A DNA stretch of 64,000 bases from Golubevia sp. BC0850 (lineage: Eukaryota; Basidiomycota; Exobasidiomycetes; Golubeviales; Golubeviaceae). The notes under the pieces are model-generated. The model worked only from the letters and a program-made list of their open reading frames with translations, was not told where the DNA came from and searched no databases. Positions 24,401-33,749 of this stretch are shown one piece after another. The DNA lies in the NCBI GenBank assembly GCA_012976225.1, contig JAAVVG010000001.1, positions 124,001 to 188,000 on the forward strand. The letters are read 5' to 3'. Position 1 is the first letter of the stretch; the number at the start of each line of letters is the position of its first letter. A program made the position numbers and the translations under genes.

Positions 24401-25274
24401 TAGCAGAGCTTGAGGCTTCAATTCCTTGTTGAAATGATTGAGGATCGTCTTCTCTATGGAGTGGATCTGGATTGCTTGAGAATTCCGCTTCTGGGATAAG
24501 TTGATCTTGTGTGGTGAGAGATGATTTCCTGGAATCCACTCCTGCACTACTAGATCCACTTGAACTGGAGAGTGCGAAACCTAGAGGAGCAAGAGAAGAG
24601 AGTCCACTCATCCTAGACTTGGGAGACTTGGGAGCACCACCGGATTGGAAAGGGCTTGGAGGATTTCTTGATGATCTACTGACATTTGCGAGGTTCGATG
24701 GATTGCTTCCTTGATTGCTTGAGCCGGAGAGCGACCTCTGGTTGGCGTGATGAGCTGGAGGTGGTTTAGGTTTCTTGGCCTGGAAAGTCCTCGGTAGACT
24801 CGGGACTGCGACTCCTTCCGCCAGTGAAAGACTTTCACTTCTACCAGCTTCTTCATAGAAAAAGGGAGATAGACTGGGATCATGAGAAGAAGCTCCCACC
24901 TTGTCCAAAACTATGTCCTTCAAAGCTCCAATCGTCGACCTCTGATCGATGTGAAACCTTAGCCACAGATCTCTCGGCACTAGCCGCACGTAGATTGGAA
25001 TCAACCTGTCATACTTCTTCTGCTGCCCCTGCTCGTTGTTCGTTGAGGGCGAAGCTCCAGTTGGTGCTGTTCCGCCGGTGCCACTAGGACCTCTGGGAGA
25101 AGGACGAACGGAGGCAGAGAGCTCTGATTGACCAGGAGCCAATCGAGGAGTAGTTGGAGGATTTTCAGACGGAGTTGAGTTGTTCGAGGAAGAGGTGAAG
25201 CTGATGTGATGAGGAGCAGGTGCGTACCTCAGACCCTGGTTGGCTGGGGGTGGACTTGAAGGCAGGTCTGACAT
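21441..25274 (-). CDS. Large PH-domain protein with ubiquitin-like N-terminal segment, 1277 residues
   Basis: This is a single uninterrupted reading frame, unlike its intron-rich neighbours. Near residues 88-127 there is a folded segment (YDRLIPIYVRLVPRDLW, LRFHIDQRSTIGALKDIVL) that looks like a ubiquitin-like or RA-type fold. A long Ser/Pro/Arg-rich disordered region with acidic patches follows. At roughly residues 858-1000 is a pleckstrin-homology domain: GWYYVHKPG, GVWKLRWITVRGWKLTVHRK, WHLGTIKWISS, TLYIAF and an ending helix with HEAMFRLLTRAHYRYSVARI. The C-terminal tail is again Ser/Arg-rich. It is probably a membrane-associated or signalling scaffold of basidiomycetes. The PH call is good, the Ubl/RA call is moderate, and no gene name is justified. 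Confidence 0.8.
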   Translation of the reverse strand: MSDLPSSPPPANQGLRYAPAPHHISFTSSSNNSTPSENPPTTPRLAPGQSELSASVRPSPRGPSGTGGTAPTGASPSTNNEQGQQKKYDRLIPIYVRLVPRDLWLRFHIDQRSTIGALKDIVLDKVGASSHDPSLSPFFYEEAGRSESLSLAEGVAVPSLPRTFQAKKPKPPPAHHANQRSLSGSSNQGSNPSNLANVSRSSRNPPSPFQSGGAPKSPKSRMSGLSSLAPLGFALSSSSGSSSAGVDSRKSSLTTQDQLIPEAEFSSNPDPLHREDDPQSFQQGIEASSSAIPLSMPSSPPSRAMWEQRRKSKDQDDGEKQPPSSPSSVTRSKSTRTTPSSTALGKRAVSTVLEETASISPSASSHSPSLSLDLGSSIAGTGALRGNEEALRLEKEALDAFFSRKSVSVPRSSEISNNNHNTIPKSPPLSPTMDTTPVLPSTSASSSPRPPQSFKSPARRPPISSANTARPTRTKPRNPLVDQEFDSDDLVEDSTSDDESETRYSLNDDWSESGRDSRASMVSPEPEFESPRKSTTILTTTDGERLWGTQLEEALKMNSSNRDGERERTRGLVGLRIQEDGSGDEEDDEAEARLYAADLEGSSSSSAAAAAARRRSGTITMAGRSGPSSTLSRPESLDEIERELDPGGGVLRGSGSRGEMSDGGASIAKGSSTLSSSSSRRGVLSTMPSNLTDSSLMSNPVRNGSQASFGSSNGKNEALPRDLTPSTSLSASLPKPGSQSQTKPKVSLATSAWADSSNSPSAKRLAGINPDEISVWRNASHGLSRFYSVYSFANGHLMEDWRTVAAFRIRPFELFEIQYSNPAERAYLPRSSNVSVGSGRQSAGEIGIDEKYGEPFSEGWYYVHKPGSGPSKMRKAGIGVWKLRWITVRGWKLTVHRKQPPKGDLSFASSSSSPTWHLGTIKWISSEPAEIPVKPLLPSSEPLAPETLYIAFSTSGNMLPSAVGGTGMESQSLALRCITPMDHEAMFRLLTRAHYRYSVARIDSNQSLEIESWRRKAIARAIISGRGGTVVPGRAGRKNGRNSLSRTRLRPSGVSRDWDDADRWSSQSEEESILPKSLSLGDGFGGTGAISRAVEASRKEEEAKRRERERSGRGNGPSSSLLLSANSDNPESDLPRTPSATVTPNPHTPPPPAQSSSRTSTSQTLVPNETIQSSVSTSPSSTRSRGFSLSRSNRKGGESSNNYESPNINFISESMSRSMSGDSFRAPSGGEEDSFSSNQPSSTGRSWRTLARPGSSTGSRSRSFTIGTIRPSTSGGQ

Positions 25275-26149
25275 CTCTCTCCCTCTGACTGAACGGCGGT
25301 GTTTGATTGAGTCTCTATCCTAACCTTCTGGATGTGATTGATGAGCCTTTCAGGCGAGTGGCATGCCCAGGGCTGGGTAGAAGGAGTTGAGATGAGCCCA
25401 GACTAAACTTGTCTGAAGAGATAGAGCTCAAGATGTGACTTGCGCTCCGCTGCAGGTCTTGAAGAGAGACCTCAGAGATGGCAGTAGCTGAACCGACCGA
25501 AAATCGAAGCAGAAGAGTGAGTTCTGAGGAGTTGTGGGAAGCGATCGAGGATAGAATTGGAGGGAGAGAAGAAGAGAGCTTGGGTCAACTCTGTCCAACC
25601 TCTTTCCACTCTTCTTTTTGGTGGAGTGAACAGTAATCACTGTTCTGGTAACATCTGAATAGACCTCTGCTACGACATTTCCATCTATATCTTGTCTTGG
25701 CCTTCAATGTGAGACAAAGATCTGTGCTGCTTGCTCCCTCTTGCCCTCGCCCGGATCATCAACGGAGCATCTTACACTCACGGATGGTAGTCGAATTCTC
25801 TCAGGTGACTTGAGTGTGACCAGAACGATTCCCCACTGCTGCCCTCTCGATCTGATTAGCGATTTTGAAGAAGAGGATTAGAATGAGATGGTGGTGGGGA
25901 AGGAAGGTTTGACTTGCGAGATTGCTGCAGATCCTCGATCTCGATCAGCGACCAAAGGCCATCTATCTCTGTTTTCTCTTTTTTTCAAAGACTGAGGATC
26001 TCTCATAACATTCTTTTTCTTGTTGTTGTTTGTACAGATACACCTCTGATCAAAGCTGCAGAGTCGCCCATTCGTCCTCACACAAGTCACTTTCGTAAGG
26101 ATCCATTGTTTTACCGAGTCATATCTAGAAAATCTGTGCTTTCTAAGTT
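25275..26149. other. Upstream region of the PH gene and 3' flank of the DUF202 gene
   Basis: About 870 bp lie between the PH gene start and the DUF202 gene stop, both on minus. An open frame on plus at 25914-26366 mostly shadows the DUF202 exon and shows no family resemblance. The interval probably holds the PH gene promoter and leader. Confidence 0.35.
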
Positions 26150-27093
26150 TCAAAGCCTCAAAATTAGGATCAAGATAGTGGCTTCCAACAATCCAACTCC
26201 AAGAGCAGCGAAAGCCACCACATTCCCAGCAGTCTTGAAAGATCTCATGAGAATTCTGCACGTAGGAGCCATCGATTCTCCAGCAGTCCCTCCAGATCCT
26301 GGTTGGACGTTCGATTCCATTTCTGAATTTGATTGGGACAAGTTGCTAGTGGCTGCTCGTTGTTGAGGACTTGAAAGAGTGGATTGATTCAATTGACCTT
26401 CATCTTCTTCCGGCAGATTTTGAAATCCTAGACTCAAGCGCCCATCTTGTGAAGGAGCTTGTACTCTGATTCTAGCTCTAGGATTGGATGGTGAGATGTC
26501 TCCTCCCAAATCCTCAGCCTGGGAATAAGGTATGTCGGAAGTGGAAGTCGGATTTGATGCTCGAGAAGGTGGAACAAAGACCTGCATCTCAGTCCATCTT
26601 TCTGCGTTCCCGACAGCTAGAGCGTATCGATCGATCGATATCAGTACTAGAGATATCGATAGAACTGTGTAGGCAAGACTGTTTGAAAGAGGTAGGCAGA
26701 GAGAAAAGGTAAATTCGAAGTTGAAGCATTCAGGAGCACGCACAGCAGTGTCAGTACCCACCCGATGTAGTAGAACTCGTCTTGAAAAAGCTTCAATACT
26801 ACGACTGCATAAGCTAATTGACCTAGTGCAGTCCTTGCATATGCACCGTCAAATGTCCTTTGTGCAGCCCGAAGATCGATCAGCTCGTTGTGCGAAAGCT
26901 GGTGACCTTGGAGAGAAGATTCGGAGGGTTCCGGATTGACGGGGTTGGAGGTAGAGAGCAGATCAGAAAGAGGTTCCGGGCTAGACTTGAACGTCCTCCT
27001 GAGAGAGGCAGCTGGGTCTGGAGTTGGGAGTGTCAAGTAAGAAGAGAGGACTGAACGAGTTGGTGTGGACTGATTGGCATTGCTCGAGCTCAT
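26150..27093 (-). CDS. DUF202 (YidH-type) three-helix membrane protein
   Basis: Exon 1 encodes a Ser/Pro-rich N-terminus and then the DUF202 signature around FDGAYARTALGQLAYAVVVLKLF and EFYYIG. An intron of about 85 nt with a GTGGGT donor (near 26761) joins in frame to LAYTVLSISLVLISIDRYALAVGNAERW, the second helix. A Pro/Ser/Gln-rich linker leads to a third helix near the C-terminus (AGNVVAFAALGVGLLEATILILILRL-stop). The related fold occurs in Vtc1 and the membrane anchor of VTC polyphosphate polymerase subunits, and in small bacterial YidH proteins. No SPX or polymerase domain is present here, so a link to polyphosphate is only a possibility. Confidence 0.75.
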
Positions 27094-27794
27094 GACTGTC
27101 TGGAATCTAAGGATAGTGCTTGAGGGAAGTAAAAATGAAAGAGATGATCAGACCAAGTGTGTGGAGAGGAAAGCAAGGACGAAGATTCTCTCGAGGTAGG
27201 TTGCTTAATGCAGTTCGCTTCGATTCGTTCGTCTTCGATTGTCACACCTTTATTTCGAAAGGATGGCGACTGTTGTCATCCACAAAGATTCACAAATTGT
27301 TTCGGAGGATACAGAAATCTCTAGAGATACCAAGACAAAGCTGCTTTCGTGTGCTGGGAATAGTTGTGACCCCTTGAGCTGTGCGATTCGAACAACATTC
27401 ATTTCGGATCTCGCGCTGCCACCTATTCTGGGGGGTCCTTTAGCTCAGAGAATATGCATTTAAGCCAGAAATCTTCTCAATGCAGTCCAACAGCCCTTCC
27501 CGGAGAGGTATCAAGGAAAGTTACAAGGTACAGATATGAGACCTTCTGATCCAGCTCAGCTGTGCAAAGGGGGATCATTTGGCCGTCGACCTCTATATCT
27601 TCTTGCTCTACTTGACTATACCCAAGTTCTTCAACTATCAGTTCAGTAGCGAAGTTGTTGGGATGGGATAGGATTGGCCAGAGGGTGGATGGTGGATTAT
27701 TGGATGCAATGTTTGGCAAATCAACAAACATCAGGAATTAACCATCCAGTTTTTCAAATGCTACCCTTGAAACCCTCGCATCCAAAAGCACTGA
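27094..27794. other. Upstream region of an unrecognised gene, possible first exon
   Basis: An ATG at 27263 opens a 67-codon frame (MATVVIHKDSQIV ... LALPPILGG) that could be a first exon of the downstream plus-strand gene, but I could not join it convincingly. An opposing minus-strand frame at 27477-27731 (for example LSHPNNFATELIVEELGY) also looks protein-like. Neither resembles a family I know. Confidence 0.25.
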
Positions 27795-28842
27795 CATCAA
27801 GATCTCTTTTCAATCCTCTCACCTCTTATCTCACCTCTAGTTCTCTTGGGAATCGACCTTATCCTGGCCATTCAAATCGGTATCTACGCTTCCACCTTCC
27901 TCTATTTCTGCATCGCCGTCTCAGCTTACACTCATTTGGAGCAGTCCAGACGTACCAGCTTGATCAACACTGTCGTATCAAATCTGGAGGCTAAAGCGCA
28001 AGGGAGGTGTTGCTCTCACTGCAAGTCAAACATTGGAATGGATGCTCCCGCTCCAACTTCAAGCTGGTCTGGAGACCTGACCTTAGTGAAATACGAATCG
28101 CTATTCCTATCAAGAGAAGGAGCTCTCCAAGCTTGCATCCAGATGCTCCAAGTCCAAAATCAAATGCTGCAAGCCTTTCAAGGTTCTTCCGAATCTGCTT
28201 CTATACCAATGGAACTGGGAAACACTATGGATTTGACTTCACTGCAATCTGCGGTAACTCAATCGAACGTTCCAGAGGTCTTTGAGACCGAGTCCTTCAC
28301 TTCCACTATCATCGAGACTGATGATGAAATCATGGATCTGAATCAACAAGCCATGGATAGATTCGTTGGTGCATACTTCAAAAATTCTTTCAACTCTAAG
28401 AAATTCTCTTCCTTCAGTGAGTAGTAGGATCCGAACGAGATCGAGAAAGTGATTCCGAAGCATCGCCCCTTTATCTCTCTCGTTTCAACAGGCTGACCTT
28501 CTTCAACCTCCTACATTTCCCTCCTTTTGTTCTCCTACAGACTTCACGGTCACCATCAATTCGACCGACCTTCTCCCATCTTCTCTTCAACACCTCTCTC
28601 TCATCCTTCCAACTACCCAAGTTCCAATGCTGAAAGAGAATCAAGATTCGGAGAACAAAAGCGAGGTCATTCAACACAAGTGTCAAGGCTGCATCGTCAA
28701 ATCAGCTACTCGTGACACTTTTGAATACCTCTCGGAAGCAACTCCAACCTCAGTTCACGAAGTCAACGACGACGACACCAGCTCCACTCCTCCACCTTGT
28801 CAGCATTGCCTTCAACTGCAAGCTGCTGCTCAAGTCATCTGA
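27795..28842 (+). CDS. Unrecognised protein with one N-terminal membrane segment and CxxC motifs (start not resolved)
   Basis: The frame opens after a stop at 27792-27794, so an upstream exon probably exists. It begins LGIDLILAIQIGIYAST then FLYFCIAVSAYTHLEQSRR, a clear membrane helix followed by a basic turn. Then come CCSHCKSN and a helical region rich in Gln/Leu (ALQACIQMLQVQNQMLQAF). A GTGAGT donor at 28417 and a CTACAG acceptor before 28541 join exactly in frame into FTVTINSTDLLP and two more pairs, HKCQGCIVKS and PPCQHCLQLQ, ending at 28842. Clean splicing with both halves protein-like supports a real gene. The CxxC pairs suggest metal binding or thiol chemistry, which is inference. No family is recognised. 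Confidence 0.5.
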
Positions 28843-28861
28843 ACTCCATCATCACTCCAGC

Positions 28862-29312
28862 TCGTCGTCTTCTGGGAGGATGGATTGGTAAATCGCTTCG
28901 TGGAGCTAAGAATCTCACCCATTTCGCAGCAAGTCTAACAGGAGCTTGCATCGACACGGCTGAGACCGTGGTCGTACACTTCTTACCAGGTGCTCTAGAA
29001 GTGGAAGAGAACTTCGAGTAGACCATGGATCTAGTTGGAGAGGGTTGTAGAGCACCAGGTTCAAATGGAAAGATCACTAGTTGAACAAGGTTTTTGAAGC
29101 AAAGAGAGGGCAGATTTATGAAGGATTTGATCTAGAAGTCAATTAAGGATAGAAACTCAAAGGCAAAGTTCACTCAAGTTGAGCCGGAGAAATTACTGCA
29201 AGCTCGCTTGCCAGAAGGAGACATCAAGGGATGGAAATGGGATCAAGCTGGGGAGACGTTCTTTGGTGGTGAGCCATACAGAACGAGGGATGGGGGTACT
29301 TCAGAGACTTGA
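28862..29312 (+). other. Coding-like fragments downstream of the CxxC gene
   Basis: Two plus-strand stretches read like real protein. The first, to about 29000, contains LLGGWIGKSLRGAKNLTHF and TGACIDTAETVVVHFLPG. The second, 29136-29312, lies after a TCTAG acceptor and contains FTQVEPEKLLQARLPEGD and GWKWDQAGETFFGGEPY before a stop. A weak GTGGAA donor at 29001 would join them in phase 0. They could be alternative 3' exons of the preceding gene or a separate small gene. No family is recognised. Confidence 0.3.
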
Positions 29313-29635
29313 GCTCGGCTTTTGATCAATCAGAGAATCTGACGGACGGTGGGGCGTAGATGGTGTCAGTAAGAGCGAGTTTGTTTGTGGCTTGCGTCCC
29401 CTATTCTTGTAAGGATGGAGGATTCTGAAACAGGGCATCAATTAGCCTCTTCGTTCTCTAGAGAATGAATTGTTGGAAAACGATCTACTTCATTGAGTAC
29501 AGAATGTCAACTAGCCTCTTCGTTCTCTGGAGAACGAAAAGGTGGAAAACGATCTATTCTCTCTCCCTCTCGGGGTTTCTTCTCATCCACCTCTCTACAA
29601 GAGCGGGACTTCTGGTGTTAACCGAGATTTCCCAA
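29313..29635. other. Non-coding stretch containing a duplicated inverted repeat
   Basis: No coding signal is seen. The main content is the duplicated segment at 29436-29556, listed separately. Confidence 0.4.
29436..29556 (+). repeat. Duplicated ~51-bp segment, each copy with an internal inverted repeat
   Basis: Copy 1 (29436-29487) and copy 2 (29505-29556) share TAGCCTCTTCGTTCTCT and GGAAAACGATCTA with few differences. Inside copy 2, TTCGTTCTC and GAGAACGAA form a perfect 9-bp inverted repeat around a 2-bp centre. Copy 1 has the same arms with one mismatch. The start-to-start spacing is about 69 bp. Confidence 0.8.
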
Positions 29636-30171
29636 GAACCAGCGCTTCGATCGCACGGGTTGTAGCTAAGCTCCTGACAATCGAACTCGCACCGCTGGCT
29701 CGAGGATTCTGTGAACGTCGAGGTTGGTAACTCTCTCTTCTTTTCAAGATGCTATGCTCTCCTTCGACTTTGGCTTGCTCTAAAGAAAATTCCTGGTCAA
29801 GCCTCACTGGCCCTTCTCTACCTCTCCTTCAAGCCATATTTGAAGAAAGCTTATCATACTTTCTGATCTCCATCCTTCCAAAAGATCTTCCACGGTCTCT
29901 GGACTTTCAAAACTTCAATAACTCCATGTTCTACTGTTTCCTTCAGGATAAGCTTCGATTTAACTCAACCTTCTTCTTTATCATCCTCATCCAATGACTC
30001 CTCTCTTCATCAACTCATCCTCAAACGTCACGTAGAATCGATCTCGATCTCTACTTCTGAATCTAATCCTTTCGAACTATCAGGAATTGGGTGTTTGTTG
30101 GTTAACGATCTTCTATTGAAGGTTTTTGAGTCGCGCAAACAACGCCAGAAGCAGCATGACCAAAGCTGAAC
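29636..30171 (+). other. Coding-like fragments of an unrecognised gene
   Basis: Three plus-strand pieces look protein-like. They are SIARVVAKLLTIELAPLARG (to about 29720), YALLRLWLALKKIPGQASL with LALLYLSFKPYLKKAYH (about 29748-29860), and, after a TTCCTTCAG acceptor, SFDLTQPSS ... HQLILKRHVESISIS ... ELSGIGCLLVNDLLLKVFESRK ending at a stop near 30171. I could not find donors that join all three in frame. It is either a gene with introns I mis-read or a decaying gene. Confidence 0.3.
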
Positions 30172-30688
30172 GTCGTTCAACATTTCTAACCCCCTTTTTT
30201 CCAATGGGACTTGCTCTTAGTTTCCTCGGCACGCCCCCTTGCTTTTCCTCAACCTCTCCCTGCTTTTGACGTGATGGTCAGATTTGGCTTTCTCTTTATC
30301 AGACTTTCTTGGATCCTTTGCCTGCCTTTGAAGGTTTGATTTGGAACATCGCAAGTCAGAGGGAGATCCAAGTTTCCTGAAGCATTGCTCGTGTTCCTTC
30401 CTTAGTCGTCAGTTGACGCTGGCAGGTTGGTCATATATTTGTAACTTGAGATTTCATTGGTGCTTCGGGCATGTCAGAAGAAGAGAGGTGTTGCATTTCA
30501 AAGACTGGTGTTACAATTAATTTGAAAGGAGAAAACGAAACTTATAAGCAAGCGTGAAACTATTGAGAGGGAAGCTTGGGGAATTGAGGAACTAGTCGAG
30601 AGCAAGAGCAGTGGAAGAAGGCATGAAAAGGCAGTAAAAGGAGGGAGAATGAAAAGGAGAAGAGGTGGCGGGAGAGAATTGAACCGAC
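30172..30688. other. Intergenic region
   Basis: This stretch lies between the fragments above and the stop of the Bax-inhibitor-like gene on minus. No coding or RNA gene signal was seen. It likely holds that gene's 3' untranslated region. Confidence 0.35.
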
Positions 30689-32079
30689 TCAGCGTTTCTT
30701 CTGGTCCCTCATTCCGAGAATGGTAACTAGACGAATAAAGATGTTGATGAAGTCCAATTCCAGTCCGATGCTTTCTCTTAATGGATCGTATCTCATATGA
30801 CCAGCCTGAACGTGCTTTGCATGTGCTAGAATTTTGCTGGTGTCGTAGAGGATGAAAGCACTGAAGACAGCCAATCCACCATATAGACTCAAAGATTCCG
30901 TGACGGCTAGGGCTCGGAAGGCAGTTCTTGGTAAAATCATTGGAGCGATTGAGGACAGAGCAACGACCGTAATTCCGCAGAGAAGAGGGCCGCCGAGGTA
31001 GAGGAACTGTCCATCTTTGGCAGTGGCACCGACGTAACAGAGACTGTAGAAGACAGGGAAGAAATCCAAGATCAGAGGAAGAAAATCAAACTCGAACTTT
31101 GACTCTAAGAACTCACGACCCCATAATTCCAGCCGTGTAAAGTCCAGCTCTGGCAAGAATAGCTGGGTTTACGAATAAAAGGGGACTGAGAACAGCTGCT
31201 TGGGCTGCATTGAACAAGATCCAGGAAGCATATTTGCCTGGACTACCTGGTTCTAAAGTTTGAGCTCCAATCATCCCTCCGATCGAAGCGACCAGTCCTC
31301 CACCGAGTACGATCCATGGATTGGCCATCATCAATCTTTGAGAGAATCCGACTCGATTAAGTCCTACAGCCATGGCAGCAGTCAGAGATAGACCAGCTCC
31401 CAAGTATCTGAATGTCGCATTCAAGTAGGATGAGGAGAACTCGTCCATTGGTCCATCTCTGGTAGGACGGTTGAAGAAGATGCTGGCTGCGTGAGGAAAG
31501 AGCGAGATGAAGTCGTAAATAGCGAAGCAATGGCAAAGAATTCAGCTTGATGAGTTCAGCTCAATCAGATCAGCCCAATTCCAATCAGATCAGCTCAATT
31601 GGATTAGCTCAGTCGAGAGGACAGGGATAAGCGCTGAGGCTGTGACATCCTGTTACATCCTCTTTCATCTCTGCCTACCTCTGCCTATCTTCGGAAGCCT
31701 TTACTAGCTATCTCTATCCAATCTGTAGAATTCCATCATCACCCACGTCTTACCATATATAGTTCTCAGGGACTCCGGACTCACCTCCTGCAGCACTCAG
31801 ACCGACGATTCCCACAGAGACCAAAAGTCTTTGCATTCCACCTGGCTGAGAGAAAGAAGTAGGAGCATCCCTGGCTGGAGCAGCGTGAGGAGCTGACCAA
31901 GAACTAGCTTTTCTGAAAGAATGCTTGAAGTTCGAGTTGATGACTTGGTTCTTGATTGGAGAGGGAGAGCTGAATTGAGTTGAGAACTGACGAATTGAAG
32001 AGGGCTGAGATCGAGTTGCATTGAAGGATTGAGCGATAGAACGACCCAGTAGCTGAAATGATGGTCTCATCAGCATCAT
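30689..32079 (-). CDS. Mitochondrial Bax-inhibitor-1 family protein (GHITM/TMBIM5-like)
   Basis: The N-terminus is a typical mitochondrial presequence (MRPSFQLLGRSIAQSFNATRSQ, Arg/Ser-rich with no acids). The body has about seven hydrophobic segments: YLGAGLSLTAAMAVGL, MANPWIVLGGGLVASIGGMIG, FNAAQAAVLSPLLFV, FLYLGGPLLCGITVVALSSI, LSLYGGLAVFSAFILYDTSKIL. The end SIGLELDFINIFIRLVTILGM carries the family's conserved Asp-Phe near the last helix. Animal GHITM is an inner-membrane cation/proton exchanger that shapes cristae; a similar role here is inference. Introns lie at about 31496-31785 (it carries a repeat) and 31028-31115. Met codons at 32133, 32079 and 32070 are all possible starts; I prefer 32079 or 32070 because the presequence begins there. 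Confidence 0.85.
31557..31612 (+). repeat. Short tandem repeat inside an intron
   Basis: Imperfect copies built on the unit AATCAGATCAGCTC and its variants, with CAATT interspersed, occur in the first intron of the Bax-inhibitor-like gene. The array spans about 56 bp. Confidence 0.65.
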
Positions 32080-32274
32080 CAAAGTTGAATGAAAGTAGTA
32101 GTCGTGTTGTGGAAAGAAGAAAGAAGGGATCACCGATTACCAGAGAAGCGATGAATCAAAGTGGAGAATTATTCATTCTAGAAGGTTCTGGTCGTTTTTC
32201 GTGCATTTCTATTTATCTTTGATGCAGCAGACGTATAAATGATTGGGTACAGATTGAGCAAATAAAGAGAATAA

Positions 32275-33212
32275 TTACCAAATGAAAGGGAATAACTTGT
32301 AAGGAGTGGTCTTCTTATAACTCTCCCATTCTTCTCCAAACTCGTTGGCCAACATGTCCTCTTCTTTTGGAATTCGGTTCAAGAAGAAGCTTCTGTAAGC
32401 ATTCCACTTGACGAATGCGAAGATAAACAGACCTGCTTGGGTCAAGGAAAGAGGCGTAATCTTTTGGAGGAGAGGCGAGAGGTGAGGGTTGTCTGTCCAG
32501 AAGAGCTGGTTTGTAGAAATCATGGACAGCATTGAATGAAGAGGCCCAAAGAAGGTGAAAGACTGTCCTAAGATAGCTGTGATCGAAGCCGTGTAGGCAG
32601 GGTGGCGAGCAAGAGCGTAAGGTCCGGATTTGATCACCTATATTTAAGAAAGAGAGCCAGAGTTCAAGTCAGAAATGGAAGGGAAGGAGAGAGAGAGTCA
32701 TTCTACAGCTTACCTTTTGACCATCGTCCACGCTCAGTTGGAAAGTGAAGAATTTTCCGAGAGCTCGATAACAGAGCCTTTGGAGGAGAAGGAAGTGGGA
32801 GAAGAAGGTGTTCAGTTCGAATCTTGCAAAGTTTGCGGCATGTAGTTCTCACCATCTCAAACTTCCTCCAAAGATAGCCAAAGAGCAACCAGCAGCGTTC
32901 AAATTAAGCCAAATCTGAGGAATATGTTTCTCAGTTGTGAGCAAGTCGTAAGTTTGAGCAGTGGCAGAGATAGCTAAGAGATATGGCATCCACGGTACGA
33001 GAGCACCTAGAAGAGACGATAGATCATTTGATTTGTAAACCCTGGCTTTTTCCGATGGTTTATGAGGACACTGTTCGAGTAGGAAAGAAGGGATTGGTTC
33101 AGAACTTGGAGCTTCTGATAAGTGATAAGGCCTCGAAGATACCCACGTACATTCCAGCGCTACCTGCTAGGCCTGCAGCAGCCGAAAGGCCGGCGAAGAC
33201 GAGATATGGCAT
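32275..33212 (-). CDS. Isoprenylcysteine carboxyl methyltransferase (ICMT) family membrane methyltransferase
   Basis: ICMT enzymes methylate the C-terminal prenylcysteine of CaaX proteins in the ER membrane using S-adenosylmethionine. Exon 1 encodes [20 protein letters not shown], a membrane segment, and ends in a GTGGGT donor. Exon 2 has a second hydrophobic segment (VPWMPYLLAISATAQ). The catalytic C-terminal part has the family hallmarks: KSGPYALARHPAYTASI, then RIPKEEDMLANEFGEEWESY and TPYKLFPFIW-stop. These contain the Arg-His-Pro of the AdoMet site and the Glu-Glu plus Tyr pattern near the end. The three upstream exons and the last one all join in frame. It may be the Ste14 orthologue or one of the extra ICMT paralogues common in basidiomycetes, so I give no symbol. 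Confidence 0.78.
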
Positions 33213-33749
33213 GTTTGGATGGTAAGGAGGAAATAGCAGAAGGGGGAAAGAGAGAAGAAATGGAAGAAGAACGACCTTTTACAGGTTTGCTAGGCGACTG
33301 CTTGCACCTTCCCACGCCTGACTAAATAAGGTTCAGACCTTGTCCTCAAATCGACCACGCGTCCATGGGTAAAATCGACCTTGCTTGCCTTTGGGTGGGT
33401 GATTTGTTTGCCGGGAAACAGAATTGAAAGCTGTTGACACGTTGCAAGGGGGATGTTGAGACCGGTGAGACACGCCTTTTTGGGGGGGGGGGACGCGAGG
33501 CGTTTGGAAGAACGAGACCATCAAAGCATGCATAATCAAAAGCCCATTGCTATGACGTGTATAAGTTTAGAGAAGGAATAACAAATGCGAGCGAACAAAA
33601 AAAAACAAGGGGGCGACAGAAGATCTGCGGTAGACGAGGGACAACGACGAAACAGGACTGACAAAGTGACATAAGAGGCGGCGACGGCAAACACGGCAAA
33701 CACAAATAAGAATTAAAGAAGTTGAAGAAAGAGAACGATCTTGAAAACA
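33213..33749. other. Intergenic region
   Basis: This lies between the ICMT start and the stop of the 7TM protein A gene, both on minus. It contains a run of 11 G at 33482-33492 and a low-complexity A/G stretch near 33594-33607. No coding signal was found. Confidence 0.4.
33482..33492 (+). repeat. Poly-G run of 11
   Basis: Eleven consecutive G residues follow a short T run in an intergenic region. Confidence 0.85.

Noticed and set aside
25914-26366. Plus-strand 150-codon frame opposite the DUF202 gene
   Set aside because: More than half of it is antisense to a better supported DUF202 exon and it shows no conserved motif.
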